This document shows, piece after piece, positions 17,109 through 25,314 of a stretch of DNA of 64,000 nucleotides. The DNA is taken from assembly GCA_035699705.1 (NCBI GenBank), contig DASSPI010000095.1:1-64000 (forward strand), given 5' to 3'. Numbering within the stretch: position 1 is the first letter of the stretch; the number at the start of each line of letters is the position of its first letter. A program made the translations under genes and the position numbers. The notes below the pieces were generated by a model. It saw nothing but the letters and a program-made list of their open reading frames with translations, ran no database searches and was not told the DNA's origin. The DNA comes from CANKHA01 sp035699705. Lineage in GTDB: Bacteria > Pseudomonadota > Alphaproteobacteria > Rhizobiales > Xanthobacteraceae.

Positions 17109-18299
17109 TCAGCGCGCGGCCAGAGCGGTCAGCAGGTCCTCGATCAGATCGTCCGGATGCTCCAGGCCGGCTGAGAAGCGCACCAGTCCGTCATTGATCC
17201 CAAGCTCCGCGCGCTGTTCCGGCGTGAGCCGCTGATGCGTAGTCGTGGCCGGATGCGTGATGAGGCTTTTGGCGTCGCCCAGATTGTTGGTGATCTTGAT
17301 CAGCTTCAGCGCATTGAGGAAACGGAAGGCGCCTGCCTTGCCGCCCGCGACTTCAAAGGCAATGAGATTGGAGCCCGCCCGCATCTGCTTGCGTACGATC
17401 GCCGCCTGCGGATGGTCGGGGCGGCCGGGATAGATCAGGCGTTTGATCCTTGCATGGCCGGCGAGCGCCTCGGCGATTTTGCCCGCGCTCTCGGTCTGTC
17501 GTCGCACGCGCACGGACAGCGTCTCGAGTCCCTTCAGCAAGACCCAGGCATTGAACGGCGACATGGCAGGCCCGGTTTGCCGCAGCAGCATATGGATGTG
17601 CTTCTGGATGAAATCCTCCGAGGCAAGAATGACGCCGCCGAGGCAGCGTCCCTGGCCGTCGATATGTTTGGTGGCGGAATAGACCACGCAATCGGCGCCG
17701 AGCTGAAGCGGGCTTTGCCACAGCGGCGTGGCGAAGACATTGTCGACCACCAGCGTGGCGCCCGCGCCATGCGCGATCTTCGCCACTTCCTGCAGGTCAA
17801 CCACCTCGAGCGTCGGATTGGTCGGCGATTCCAGGAAGAAGGTTTTGGTATTGGGCCGCACCGCCTTGCGCCATTGCTCGAGATCGGTCCCGTCCACCAG
17901 CGTGGAAGCGACGCCGAAGCGCGGCAGCAGATCCTCCACGACATAGCGGCAGGAGCCGAACAGCGCCTTGGCGGCGACGATGTGATCGCCGGCTCGCAAC
18001 TGTCCCATCAGCGAGGCGGTGACCGCGGCCATGCCGCTGGCGGTCGCGCGGGCGGCTTGCGCGCCCTCGAAGGCGGCCATGCGCGCCTCGAACATCGCCA
18101 CGGTGGGGTTGGAGAAGCGGGAATAGAGATAGCCCGGTTCGTCGCCCTTGAAGCGCGCTTCGCAGGCTTCGGCGGTGTCGTAAACAAAGCCCTGGGTGAG
18201 GAACAAGGCTTCCGACGTTTCTCCGAACTGGGAGCGCAGTGTGCCTGCGTGCAGCAGGCGGGTCTCGGGACGATATTCGCGATCGCTCGACGCGGGCAT
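17109..18299 (-). CDS. metZ: O-succinylhomoserine sulfhydrylase
   Basis: The product is a 396-residue Cys/Met-metabolism PLP enzyme. Motifs include YSRFSNPTVAMFEARMAAFEGA, ATASGMAAV, FLESPTNPTLEVVD, VVDNVFATP and the PLP-lysine segment YSATKHIDGQGRCLGG (about 205-220). The MetZ-like HIDGQGR and the met-type riboswitch upstream favour direct sulfhydrylation to homocysteine over cystathionine synthesis. AGGAGG precedes the ATG at 18297-18299. It is controlled by the SAM-II riboswitch at 18403-18462. Confidence 0.93.
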   Translation of the reverse strand: MPASSDREYRPETRLLHAGTLRSQFGETSEALFLTQGFVYDTAEACEARFKGDEPGYLYSRFSNPTVAMFEARMAAFEGAQAARATASGMAAVTASLMGQLRAGDHIVAAKALFGSCRYVVEDLLPRFGVASTLVDGTDLEQWRKAVRPNTKTFFLESPTNPTLEVVDLQEVAKIAHGAGATLVVDNVFATPLWQSPLQLGADCVVYSATKHIDGQGRCLGGVILASEDFIQKHIHMLLRQTGPAMSPFNAWVLLKGLETLSVRVRRQTESAGKIAEALAGHARIKRLIYPGRPDHPQAAIVRKQMRAGSNLIAFEVAGGKAGAFRFLNALKLIKITNNLGDAKSLITHPATTTHQRLTPEQRAELGINDGLVRFSAGLEHPDDLIEDLLTALAAR

Positions 18300-18360
18300 G
18301 CGAGCCTCCTCTAGGCTGGCCGCATGATCATTTCAAAAGCGGACCATGCGCGCAGCCAAC

Positions 18361-18392
18361 AAAAAACCGGCCGAGGACAAAATCCTGGCCGG
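18361..18392 (-). terminator. Riboswitch-controlled terminator before metZ
   Basis: On the minus strand CCGGCC plus GGA pairs with TCC plus GGCCGG around TTTTG, followed by six T. It stands between the SAM-II aptamer and the metZ ribosome site. The segment CCCGGCC (18387-18393) can instead pair with GGTCGGG of the aptamer 3' strand, so termination and aptamer unfolding are alternatives. Confidence 0.8.
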
Positions 18393-18402
18393 GCACACGC
18401 GT

Positions 18403-18462
18403 CCCCGACCTTTTAGCTCGTTGTTTAACGTGGCGGCAAGCCGGCCGGCTCAAATGACCACG
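18403..18462 (-). ncRNA. SAM-II riboswitch aptamer
   Basis: Read on the minus strand, this leader has the SAM-II core. P1 strand GTGG is followed by TCATTTGAG, CCGGCCGGCTTG, the matching CCAC, then GTTAAACAA and GCTAAAAGGTCGGGG. The H-type pseudoknot forms between GCCGGCC and GGTCGG, and the A-rich GCTAAAAGG strand is the hallmark. It senses S-adenosylmethionine. Its place about 100 nt before metZ, with a terminator between, means high SAM should stop metZ expression. Confidence 0.92.
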
Positions 18463-18534
18463 GGATAAGCTTGGGTGATACGCCCGGGCTATCTTCCCGT
18501 CAAGACACCCATCGGGTTAGATCGCAGCCATCTC

Positions 18535-18705
18535 CGTCACCCTGAGGCGTCCGCGCGCCAGTGCGGGCCTCGAAGGGCGGCGGCCGATCATCCACCGATG
18601 GCGGGTATACCCGACATCGGACCAAAAGGTGCCGAAGTCGGCGATAGCCGACTTGGCGGGCTCGTTCGCTCACGCTCACTCGCACCTCTGGATGACGGAT
18701 TACCG
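18535..18705. repeat. Degenerate intergenic repeat before dcd
   Basis: This stretch resembles dispersed non-coding repeats of this order: CACCCTGAGGCG, GTGCGGGCCTCGAAGG and the palindromic AGTCGGCGATAGCCGACTTGG. It accounts for the apparent in-frame extension upstream of dcd, so that extension should not be annotated as protein. The boundaries are approximate. Confidence 0.5.
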
Positions 18706-18717
18706 CGTGGAGCCGAC

Positions 18718-19824
18718 GTGCCGCTTTCTTTCTCGGTTGAAGACAAAGGCATCCTGCCGGACCGCATGATCGCGGCGCTGGCGGAGGACGGCGGCATTCT
18801 TCCCGCCTATGATTTCGTTCCCGATCAGATCCAGCCTGCGAGCCTCGACCTGCGGCTCGGCGAAGTGGCTTACCGGGTGCGCGCAAGCTTTCTGCCTGGG
18901 CCGCGCACTACCGTCGCCAAGCGCATCGACGAATTGAAGCTGCACGAAATCTCGCTTGCCGACGGCGCCGTGCTGGAGACGGGCTGTGTCTATATCGTGC
19001 CGCTGATCGAAAGCCTGGCGCTGCCCGACGGCATCGCCGCCGCCGCCAATCCGAAAAGCTCCACCGGCCGGCTCGACGTCTTCACCCGCGTGATCGCGGA
19101 CGAGACGCGCGGCTTCGACCGGGTTGAGGCGGGGTATCATGGGCCGCTCTATGCCGAGATCAGTCCGCGGACTTTTCCGGTGCTGGTGCGCGAGGGCTCG
19201 CGCCTGTCGCAGATCCGCTTCCGCCGCGGTCATGCACTGCTCAATGCCGAGGCCCTGCGCGCGCTGCATCAGCGCGAGCGGCTGGTGAATGCCGACAACG
19301 CCGACGTCAGCGAAGGCATTGCAGTCGGCGTCGATCTCTCCGGCCTTGGGCCCGGCGGCCTCGTCGGCTATCGCGCCAAACGCCATACCGGACTGATCGA
19401 CGTGGAACGGCGCGCCGGCTATGCCATTGCCGATTTCTGGGAGCCGATGTCGGCGCGCCCGGACCGCAGCCTGATCCTCGATCCCAACGAGTTCTACATC
19501 CTGGCCTCCAAGGAGGCGGTGCAGGTGCCGCCCGATTTCGCCGCCGAGATGGTGCCGTTCGATCCGCTGGTGGGCGAATTCCGCGTGCACTATGCCGGCT
19601 TCTTCGATCCGGGTTTCGGCTACGAGGGCGCCGGCGGCAGCGGCGCGCGCGCGGTGCTGGAGGTGCGCTCGCGCGAAGTGCCGTTCATCCTGGAGCACGG
19701 GCAGATCGTCGGCCGCCTGGTCTACGAGAAGATGCTGGCGCGCCCGAGCAAGCTTTACGGCGAAGGCATCGGCTCGAATTACCAGGCCCAGAGCCTGAAA
19801 CTCTCCAAACATTTCAAAAGCTGA
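18718..19824 (+). CDS. dcd: dCTP deaminase, long alphaproteobacterial type
   Basis: The product has 368 residues from GTG 18718, which has GGAG 5 nt upstream; this fits the length of the alphaproteobacterial 2'-deoxycytidine 5'-triphosphate deaminase, about twice that of E. coli Dcd. The first half has IQPASLDLRLGEVAYRVR and the active-site stretch NPKSSTGRLDVFTRVI, with GPLYAEISPRTFPVLVREGSRLSQIRFRRG. The second half repeats the dUTPase-like fold (EMVPFDPLVGEFRVHYAGFFDPGFG). It converts dCTP to dUTP for thymidylate supply. It is divergent from metZ. Confidence 0.88.
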   Translation: MPLSFSVEDKGILPDRMIAALAEDGGILPAYDFVPDQIQPASLDLRLGEVAYRVRASFLPGPRTTVAKRIDELKLHEISLADGAVLETGCVYIVPLIESLALPDGIAAAANPKSSTGRLDVFTRVIADETRGFDRVEAGYHGPLYAEISPRTFPVLVREGSRLSQIRFRRGHALLNAEALRALHQRERLVNADNADVSEGIAVGVDLSGLGPGGLVGYRAKRHTGLIDVERRAGYAIADFWEPMSARPDRSLILDPNEFYILASKEAVQVPPDFAAEMVPFDPLVGEFRVHYAGFFDPGFGYEGAGGSGARAVLEVRSREVPFILEHGQIVGRLVYEKMLARPSKLYGEGIGSNYQAQSLKLSKHFKS

Positions 19825-19970
19825 CGGCCTGCCAAGTGCGACGTTCGGCTGCTTGGCGGATGCGTTCTCCTGCGTGAGGATGGCCGCGAAACGTTGGGAT
19901 TCCGACACTGGAACCCGAGCGCAAGCTGGGAATTGTCGCCAGCTATCTGACCAGACAAGGAGACGCGATC

Positions 19971-20153
19971 ATGGCCGCCATGAATACAGTGCTCGCGCCT
20001 GGCTCCATCGAGAAGCCCACCTGCATGTGCGGCGAAGAGATGCAGCTGAGCAAGATCGAGCCGCACCCCGCCGCCGAGGACGCCGAGCTGCGCCGCTATG
20101 ACTGCGGGGCCTGCGACCACGAAATGCGGGTGATGGTCTGGAAGGGATACTGA
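19971..20153 (+). CDS. Small zinc-ribbon-like protein
   Basis: The 60-residue protein has two cysteine pairs, C18-x-C20 and C45-x-x-C48 (TCMCGEEM and YDCGACDHEM), as in a small zinc ribbon. A clear ribosome site (GGAG, 8 nt before ATG 19971) supports expression. No further domain and no signal peptide are visible. Its function is unknown; small proteins of this pattern often bind nucleic acid or partner proteins. It is separated from dcd by about 146 bp. Confidence 0.65.
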   Translation: MAAMNTVLAPGSIEKPTCMCGEEMQLSKIEPHPAAEDAELRRYDCGACDHEMRVMVWKGY

Positions 20154-20290
20154 TCTCCGACCGTTTCAAACTCTTCGCTCAAGCGTAAGTCCGGCGATCT
20201 GCGGATCGCAGACCGCCGGCGGCTAGGCTTGCCTCGCCATTGCCCGCTCGCTTCCGCTCGCCTAGGATCGGCCGCGGTAAGGGGGTAGCA

Positions 20291-20524
20291 GTGTCTGTTG
20301 TACAACTCTTTCAGGAAGCGGCTTTCGGCCCGGAGCTGACCCGCATCATGGGCGAGGCCTTCGAGCGCGCGACGCAGTCGCTGCATGACACCGGCCAGCC
20401 CGACCTGATCAAGGAGGTCATGGCCAAGCGCATCATCGACGCGGTGCGCCGCGGCATCCGCGATCCGAGCGAGCTTTGCATCGAGGCGACCAGGAGCCTG
20501 GGCGTGAAAAGCGACTGCGACTAG
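20291..20524 (+). CDS. Small helical protein of unknown function
   Basis: The product has 77 residues from GTG 20291, which follows GGGGG by 5 nt. The sequence MSVVQLFQEAAFGPELTRIMGEAF, then LIKEVMAKRIIDAVRRGIRDP, predicts three amphipathic helices without signal peptide or membrane segment. I do not recognise the family. It lies just before tRNA-Gly. An in-frame upstream extension to 20240 lacks a ribosome site and looks non-coding. Confidence 0.55.
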   Translation: MSVVQLFQEAAFGPELTRIMGEAFERATQSLHDTGQPDLIKEVMAKRIIDAVRRGIRDPSELCIEATRSLGVKSDCD

Positions 20525-20603
20525 CGGCAAGGCGCGGCGAGATTTCCGCGGACGGCTTCGGCTTGACCAAAGACGCCCTGGAACCGGATAGTAGGGACGG
20601 CGC

Positions 20604-20677
20604 GCGGGCGTAGTTCAATGGTAGAACGGCAGCTTCCCAAGCTGCATACGAGGGTTCGATTCCCTTCGCCCGCTCCA
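20604..20677 (+). tRNA. tRNA-Gly(CCC)
   Basis: The 74-nt cloverleaf has acceptor GCGGGCG (20604-20610) pairing with CGCCCGC near the 3' end. The anticodon stem GCAGC/GCTGC encloses TTCCCAA (anticodon CCC), the T-arm contains GGTTCGATTCC, and the terminal CCA is encoded (20675-20677). It reads glycine GGG codons. Confidence 0.95.
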
Positions 20678-20752
20678 AGTCTCCGTGTTTTCCGCAAGTT
20701 GGCATGCATCGCACGCCGAAAGCGTCGGCCCCAACGAAGATTTCAGCGGCAA

Positions 20753-20766
20753 TTGATCCACGTCAA
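20753..20766 (+). promoter_or_regulatory. FixK/FNR-type binding site
   Basis: TTGATCCACGTCAA is a 14-bp match to the FNR/FixK consensus TTGAT-N4-(A/G)TCAA. A TATTCT-like -10 lies near 20788-20793, about 28 bp from the box centre, which is the spacing expected of an activated (class II) promoter. The target is the membrane protein gene starting at 20845, so low-oxygen induction is predicted. Confidence 0.75.
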
Positions 20767-20844
20767 TGGCGCAACTTCCTCGCCGTTTATTCTACAAAAT
20801 ACCGGCCGTGCTTGGCGCGGAGAATAAACCAGTGGGGAAAGTCG

Positions 20845-21363
20845 ATGAAAGCGACTAACACGGCATTGGATCACGAGATCTGGCTGATCGGCGGTCTCGC
20901 GGGGGCGGCCGGCGGCATCGCCGAAATTCTGTGGATCGGCTTTTATGGCGCCCTCACCGGCACCGATACGACCGTCCTCGCGCAGGGTGTCGCCGCCGTG
21001 ATCGGCGCCGGCTTGCCGCCATCTTTCGTGACAGATGCGCCGGTGGCATCAGGCCTCGCGATTCATATGATCATCGCCATTGCGTTGGGCATCGCTCTCG
21101 CCCTTGCATGGCGCACGCTGTCGCGTCGCACGCCGAACGGCAGCGTATACCAAGTGCTGCCCGCCATATTGGCGATCATCTGGGTATTCAACTTCTTCGT
21201 GCTTCTTCCCATACTCAGTCCGCACATTGATGGTGTTCAACAGAGCTTCACGGAACTCGTCCCATATCCGGTAAGCCTCGTCTCAAAGCTCCTCTTCGGT
21301 TTCGCGGCTGCCGCCGTTCTCAAACGCCGAGCTCTCGTTCCGTCAAGGCTCGTTGAAGCTTAA
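20845..21363 (+). CDS. Unknown membrane protein under a FixK-type box
   Basis: The 172-residue protein has about four membrane helices: around residues 13-30 (IWLIGGLAGAAGGIAEILWIG), 45-60, 72-92 (LAIHMIIAIALGIALALAW) and 107-125, plus a short C-terminal hydrophobic stretch. ATG 20845 has GGGGAA upstream. The FixK/FNR box about 80 bp before the start suggests a role in low-oxygen life. I do not recognise the family; a small transporter or respiratory accessory protein is possible but unsupported. It is somewhat lower in GC than its neighbours by eye. Confidence 0.65.
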   Translation: MKATNTALDHEIWLIGGLAGAAGGIAEILWIGFYGALTGTDTTVLAQGVAAVIGAGLPPSFVTDAPVASGLAIHMIIAIALGIALALAWRTLSRRTPNGSVYQVLPAILAIIWVFNFFVLLPILSPHIDGVQQSFTELVPYPVSLVSKLLFGFAAAAVLKRRALVPSRLVEA

Positions 21364-21596
21364 GGAGCGTTTTCAAGTCGCGTCGGGCGATCCCGGGGTG
21401 AAGGTTCCGAACTTCCTGCTCGGGTCCAGCAAGATCAGCGCAGGCGACAAAATTACGTTCGATCCAAATCCAAAACCACGGCCATATTGAGGAATTTTAC
21501 TGCGGTGCGGGTGCAGGTCCCGGGCATCGCGGGCGCGACTCTGAGAACCACAAGTGCTAAGGTCCGCTTGGGCTGCCGGCAAGTGGGAGACTGAAC

Positions 21597-23789
21597 GTGG
21601 ATGAGCTTGTCGCTCGGAGGGGACCTTATCCTGGCCCCACCACGCCATTCGGCATTCTCCGCCTTATTCGAGTGCTGTTAATTGGTTCGGTCGCCGGACC
21701 CCTCCTGGCTTTTGGGCTTTACGCCGTCGTTACCTACAGACACGCATACAGCGCGGCCGAACTGGCCGCGCGGCATCAGAATCGCATTCTGCAAGAACAT
21801 GCTCTCAAGGCGTTCGAAACGGTTGAACTGGCGCTTCGCTATACTGACGAAAAGATCAAAGGACTGGATTGGCAGGAAATCGAGACTTCCCGCCGTCTTT
21901 GGCAAGAATTACGCACGCTGCAGGAGTCCAAAGAACAACTCGGTTCACTTTTCGTGATGCGCCCCGACGGGTCCATCCCGCTGACCACGCGGGTATTTCC
22001 CGCGCCGGCGATCGATTTCTCCGACCGCGATTACTTCCTCGCGCAGAAAGAGCGCGATGTCGGCTTTTATATTGGACAGGCCTATGTAGGCAAAATCAGC
22101 AAAGCGCCGATTTTTAATTTTAGCCTCCGCCGGAGTTCTTCCGATGGAACCTTCAATGGGGTCATCGGGAGCTCAGCGTTCGTCGAATATTTTCAGAAGT
22201 TTTACGAGGAAATCAACTCACGCGACCGCGACTTCGCTATCGGTTTGCTTGGTAAAAAGGGCGACTTCTTAGTGCGCTACCCGGCTGCGGAGGTCGGGAT
22301 CAAGTTTGGTCTTGATAGTGAATTTTTGAAGCGCATTGCGCTGGCTAACGAAGGGGTTTTCTACGCTGCTTCTCCCGTAGACAAAATAGACCGACTATAT
22401 GCGTACTCACAGGTGGGCCAATTCCCTGTATATGTTTTTTACAGCAAAGCTGAGCATTCCATCCGGCAAACCTGGTACGGGCAACTTGCATGGGCAGCCG
22501 CTATCGCGGCGCTGTTTGGCGGAGCGATGTTTTGGGCCGGCTCAATCGCTCTCCAACGCGCAAGGACCGAGGCGGCTGCCAGTGAATCTCTCCGGCGCAC
22601 CGCTGTGTCTCTGCGCGAGGAGATGGGGCGCCGGAAGCGGGCAGAGGCATCGTTGCTTCAGGCACAACGGCTGGACGCTGTCGGGCGCCTCAGTAGCGGC
22701 ATTGCGCACGACTTCAACAATCTTCTTCAGATAATAATTAGCAGTTTGCGTCTGTTGCAGCGCCGCCGCGATCCAAGCGCTATGAAGCAGCTTCTTGCCG
22801 CGGCAGAAGATGCCGCCCATCGCGGAGCCGACCTTACTCGACGGTTGCTCGCCTTTTCACGCCAGCAGCCGTTGAATCCTGAAGTCGTAGATCTCGACAA
22901 GGTGCTAAAAAAACTTCGTACCTGGATGGACCGTATGCTGCCCGAGTCTATCAAGGTGGAGACGCGATTTGGCGCGCAGCTTTGGCCCGTAGCCGTCGAT
23001 GTCTCCCAATTTGACCCAGCCGTCCTCAATCTCGTGGTAAATGCACGGGATGCCATGCCAGCCGGTGGCACGCTTATATTGGAGACGCGGAACGTAACCC
23101 TCGATGAGGAGGAGATAAAGGCTCACAACCTCGCGGTCCCAGCCGGACCTTACGTTTGTGTCGCCGTAATCGACGACGGGATGGGGATGCCCCCGGAAAC
23201 GTTGGCTCGCATTTATGAACCCTTCTTTACAACGAAAGAGATCGGTAAGGGCTCAGGTTTGGGTTTGAGCCAAGTGTTCGGCTTCGTCAAACAGTCGAAC
23301 GGCAGCATATATGTGGAGAGCGAAGTAGGAAATGGCACTGCTGTCCGGATGTACTTGCCCCGCGCGGAGGGGGAGCCAAAGAAAGCTCAAGGGGAAGCTT
23401 CCGTCCTGGAGCCAGTGCCAGCGACAAAGGAAGTGGTGCTTGTTGTAGAGGACAAAGAGGAGGTGCGGAAGGCGATAAGCAATATGCTGGAGGAGCTCGG
23501 ATATATCACAGTTTCTGTGCGGAACGGCATCGAGGCGCTTGCTCTTCTATCGGCGGGAGGGCCTGTCGACATATTGCTTTCGGATGTTGAACTGCCGCTC
23601 GGCCTCAATGGCATAGCACTTGGCGAGCAGGCGTTGCAGATCCGTCCAAGTCTCACGGTGCTCCTTGCATCGGCCTCACTGGAGGTGGAGACGACACTCT
23701 CACTGTTGCGCAAGCCATTCTCGGAAGTAGAGCTCCTAGAAAAATTACGGGAATTGAGAGGAACTCCCGCGCAACCCGTTCTCAGTTAG
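21597..23789 (+). CDS. Hybrid sensor histidine kinase with Cache-like periplasmic domain
   Basis: This 730-residue protein has a membrane helix at about 25-45, a periplasmic region of about 250 residues (FVMRPDGSIPLTTRVFP, FSDRDYFLAQ) typical of double-Cache sensors, and a second helix near 305-325. The kinase core follows: H-box IAHDFNNLLQI, N-box NLVVNARDAMP, VIDDGMGMPPE and GSGLGLSQVFGF. A C-terminal receiver carries phospho-acceptor Asp in LLSDVELP. No output domain or cognate regulator is adjacent. By eye its codon choice is less GC-rich than the surrounding genes, which hints at transfer. The start is GTG 21597. Confidence 0.85.
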   Translation: MDELVARRGPYPGPTTPFGILRLIRVLLIGSVAGPLLAFGLYAVVTYRHAYSAAELAARHQNRILQEHALKAFETVELALRYTDEKIKGLDWQEIETSRRLWQELRTLQESKEQLGSLFVMRPDGSIPLTTRVFPAPAIDFSDRDYFLAQKERDVGFYIGQAYVGKISKAPIFNFSLRRSSSDGTFNGVIGSSAFVEYFQKFYEEINSRDRDFAIGLLGKKGDFLVRYPAAEVGIKFGLDSEFLKRIALANEGVFYAASPVDKIDRLYAYSQVGQFPVYVFYSKAEHSIRQTWYGQLAWAAAIAALFGGAMFWAGSIALQRARTEAAASESLRRTAVSLREEMGRRKRAEASLLQAQRLDAVGRLSSGIAHDFNNLLQIIISSLRLLQRRRDPSAMKQLLAAAEDAAHRGADLTRRLLAFSRQQPLNPEVVDLDKVLKKLRTWMDRMLPESIKVETRFGAQLWPVAVDVSQFDPAVLNLVVNARDAMPAGGTLILETRNVTLDEEEIKAHNLAVPAGPYVCVAVIDDGMGMPPETLARIYEPFFTTKEIGKGSGLGLSQVFGFVKQSNGSIYVESEVGNGTAVRMYLPRAEGEPKKAQGEASVLEPVPATKEVVLVVEDKEEVRKAISNMLEELGYITVSVRNGIEALALLSAGGPVDILLSDVELPLGLNGIALGEQALQIRPSLTVLLASASLEVETTLSLLRKPFSEVELLEKLRELRGTPAQPVLS

Positions 23790-24044
23790 AGGCCAACTTA
23801 ACCACAGCATCCAATTTTCTTTGTATAGGTTCGGATCGTCCGGATCATATCAGCATCGGTTAGTGAGGAAACAGTGAATCCGTTGCAGTACCCCAACTAG
23901 GCGCTCCGTAAAAAGCTGCTTGTAGCTGGTATTCCAAAATCGGAGCCCGGTGCAGCTCAACAGAAGGCTGGCCTTCCCGCCGATCTCTGGTCATGCTGGG
24001 CATGCTGGCTAGACGAGCAAAAAAGCGACAGGAGGAGGCCCCCG

Positions 24045-25127
24045 ATGAAACATTCGACATGGTCCCGCCGTCAGGTGCTCAAAGGCACCGGCGCGCTCGG
24101 CACGGGCGTATTGCTCGCGGGCGCCGGATTCTCGGCCCGCGTGCTGGCCGCCGCGCCGCCGCCCGAGCCGGTGACGCCGGCGCTGCTCGAGGCGGCGAAG
24201 AAGGAAGGCAAGGTCGTCTGGTACTCGGCGATGGACCTGCCGGTCTGCACGCGGCTGGCGAAGGCGTTCGAAGCGAAATATCCCGGCATCGCCGTGCGGC
24301 TCGAGCGCTCGGGCTCGGAGCGCAACTTCCAGCGCATCGCGCAGGAGCGTGCCAGCCGCATTTTCGTGGTCGACCTGGTCGACAGCGCGGATGCCGCCCA
24401 TTTCGTCGTCTGGAAGCGTGAGGGATTGCTCGCGCCCTATGTGCCGGAGGAGATCGCGCAGCATTTCCCGGCCGAGCACCGCGATCCGGACGGACTGTTT
24501 GCGACAACGCGCATCTGGCTGTGCTCGATCGGCTACAACACCAATCTGGTGAAAGCGGAGGAGGCGCCCAAAAGCTACGCCGATCTGCTCGATCCGAAAT
24601 GGGCCGGCAAGATGGTGAAGGCCCACCCAGGCTTCAGCGGTACGATCATGACCGCGACCTTCCAGATCGCGCGGGATCTCGGCTGGGAATATTTCGAGAA
24701 GCTCGCCAAGCAGCGCGTGATGCAGGTGCAGTCGTCCACCGATCCGCCGAAGAAGCTCGAACTTGGCGAGCGCGCGGTGATGGCGGACGGCAACGACTAC
24801 AATCTCGTCCAGCTCAAGGAGGCGGGCCGGCCCGTCGAGGTGGTGTATCCGACCGAAGGCACGCCCCTGATCGTGGGCCCGAACGGCGTGTTCACGTCCG
24901 CGCCCAATCCGAATGCCGGGCGCCTGTTGCGCAGCTTCCTCTACGCGGCCGAAACCCAGCAACTGCTGGTCGATTTCACCGGGCAGCATTCCGTGCACGC
25001 GCTGGTGAAGCAAAAGCCAGGCCGCACGGCGCTCAAGGACATCAAGCTGATGAAGGATGATCCGGCCGGCGTGGAAGCGCAGAGCGAACAGATCAAGGCG
25101 CGCTACACCAAGATCTTCGGGGTATAG
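24045..25127 (+). CDS. Tat-exported ABC solute-binding protein (iron/spermidine type)
   Basis: The product has 360 residues. The N-terminus STWSRRQVLKGTGALGTG is a twin-arginine signal. The mature part (LEAAKKEGKVVWYSAMDLPVCTRLAKAFEAKYPG) is the start of family-1 extracellular binding proteins such as Fe(III)- or sulfonate-type AfuA/FbpA relatives. AGGAGGAG precedes the ATG. No permease or ATPase gene is next to it, so it is an orphan that may serve a distant transporter. The ligand cannot be told from sequence. Confidence 0.8.
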   Translation: MKHSTWSRRQVLKGTGALGTGVLLAGAGFSARVLAAAPPPEPVTPALLEAAKKEGKVVWYSAMDLPVCTRLAKAFEAKYPGIAVRLERSGSERNFQRIAQERASRIFVVDLVDSADAAHFVVWKREGLLAPYVPEEIAQHFPAEHRDPDGLFATTRIWLCSIGYNTNLVKAEEAPKSYADLLDPKWAGKMVKAHPGFSGTIMTATFQIARDLGWEYFEKLAKQRVMQVQSSTDPPKKLELGERAVMADGNDYNLVQLKEAGRPVEVVYPTEGTPLIVGPNGVFTSAPNPNAGRLLRSFLYAAETQQLLVDFTGQHSVHALVKQKPGRTALKDIKLMKDDPAGVEAQSEQIKARYTKIFGV

Positions 25128-25314
25128 CCGATCTGAGCGGGCGCGGACTGGACCTTCGCCCCGGCGGTCTTTGGGAGGCCCGGTATCACCGGTGTGCCTT
25201 CTTGCCGATCCGCCGGGGTCTTCTATCTAGCCCAGGTATCAGACAGTAACCGACGCGGCGCCGTCGCGGGCCTGCGAGGCCGGCGGCACGGGCGCTTATC
25301 CGAGAGGTCCCGTC

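Noticed and set aside
18475..18717. N-terminal extension of dcd
   Set aside because: The sequence is a degenerate intergenic repeat; the GTG at 18718 has a ribosome site and gives the family length.
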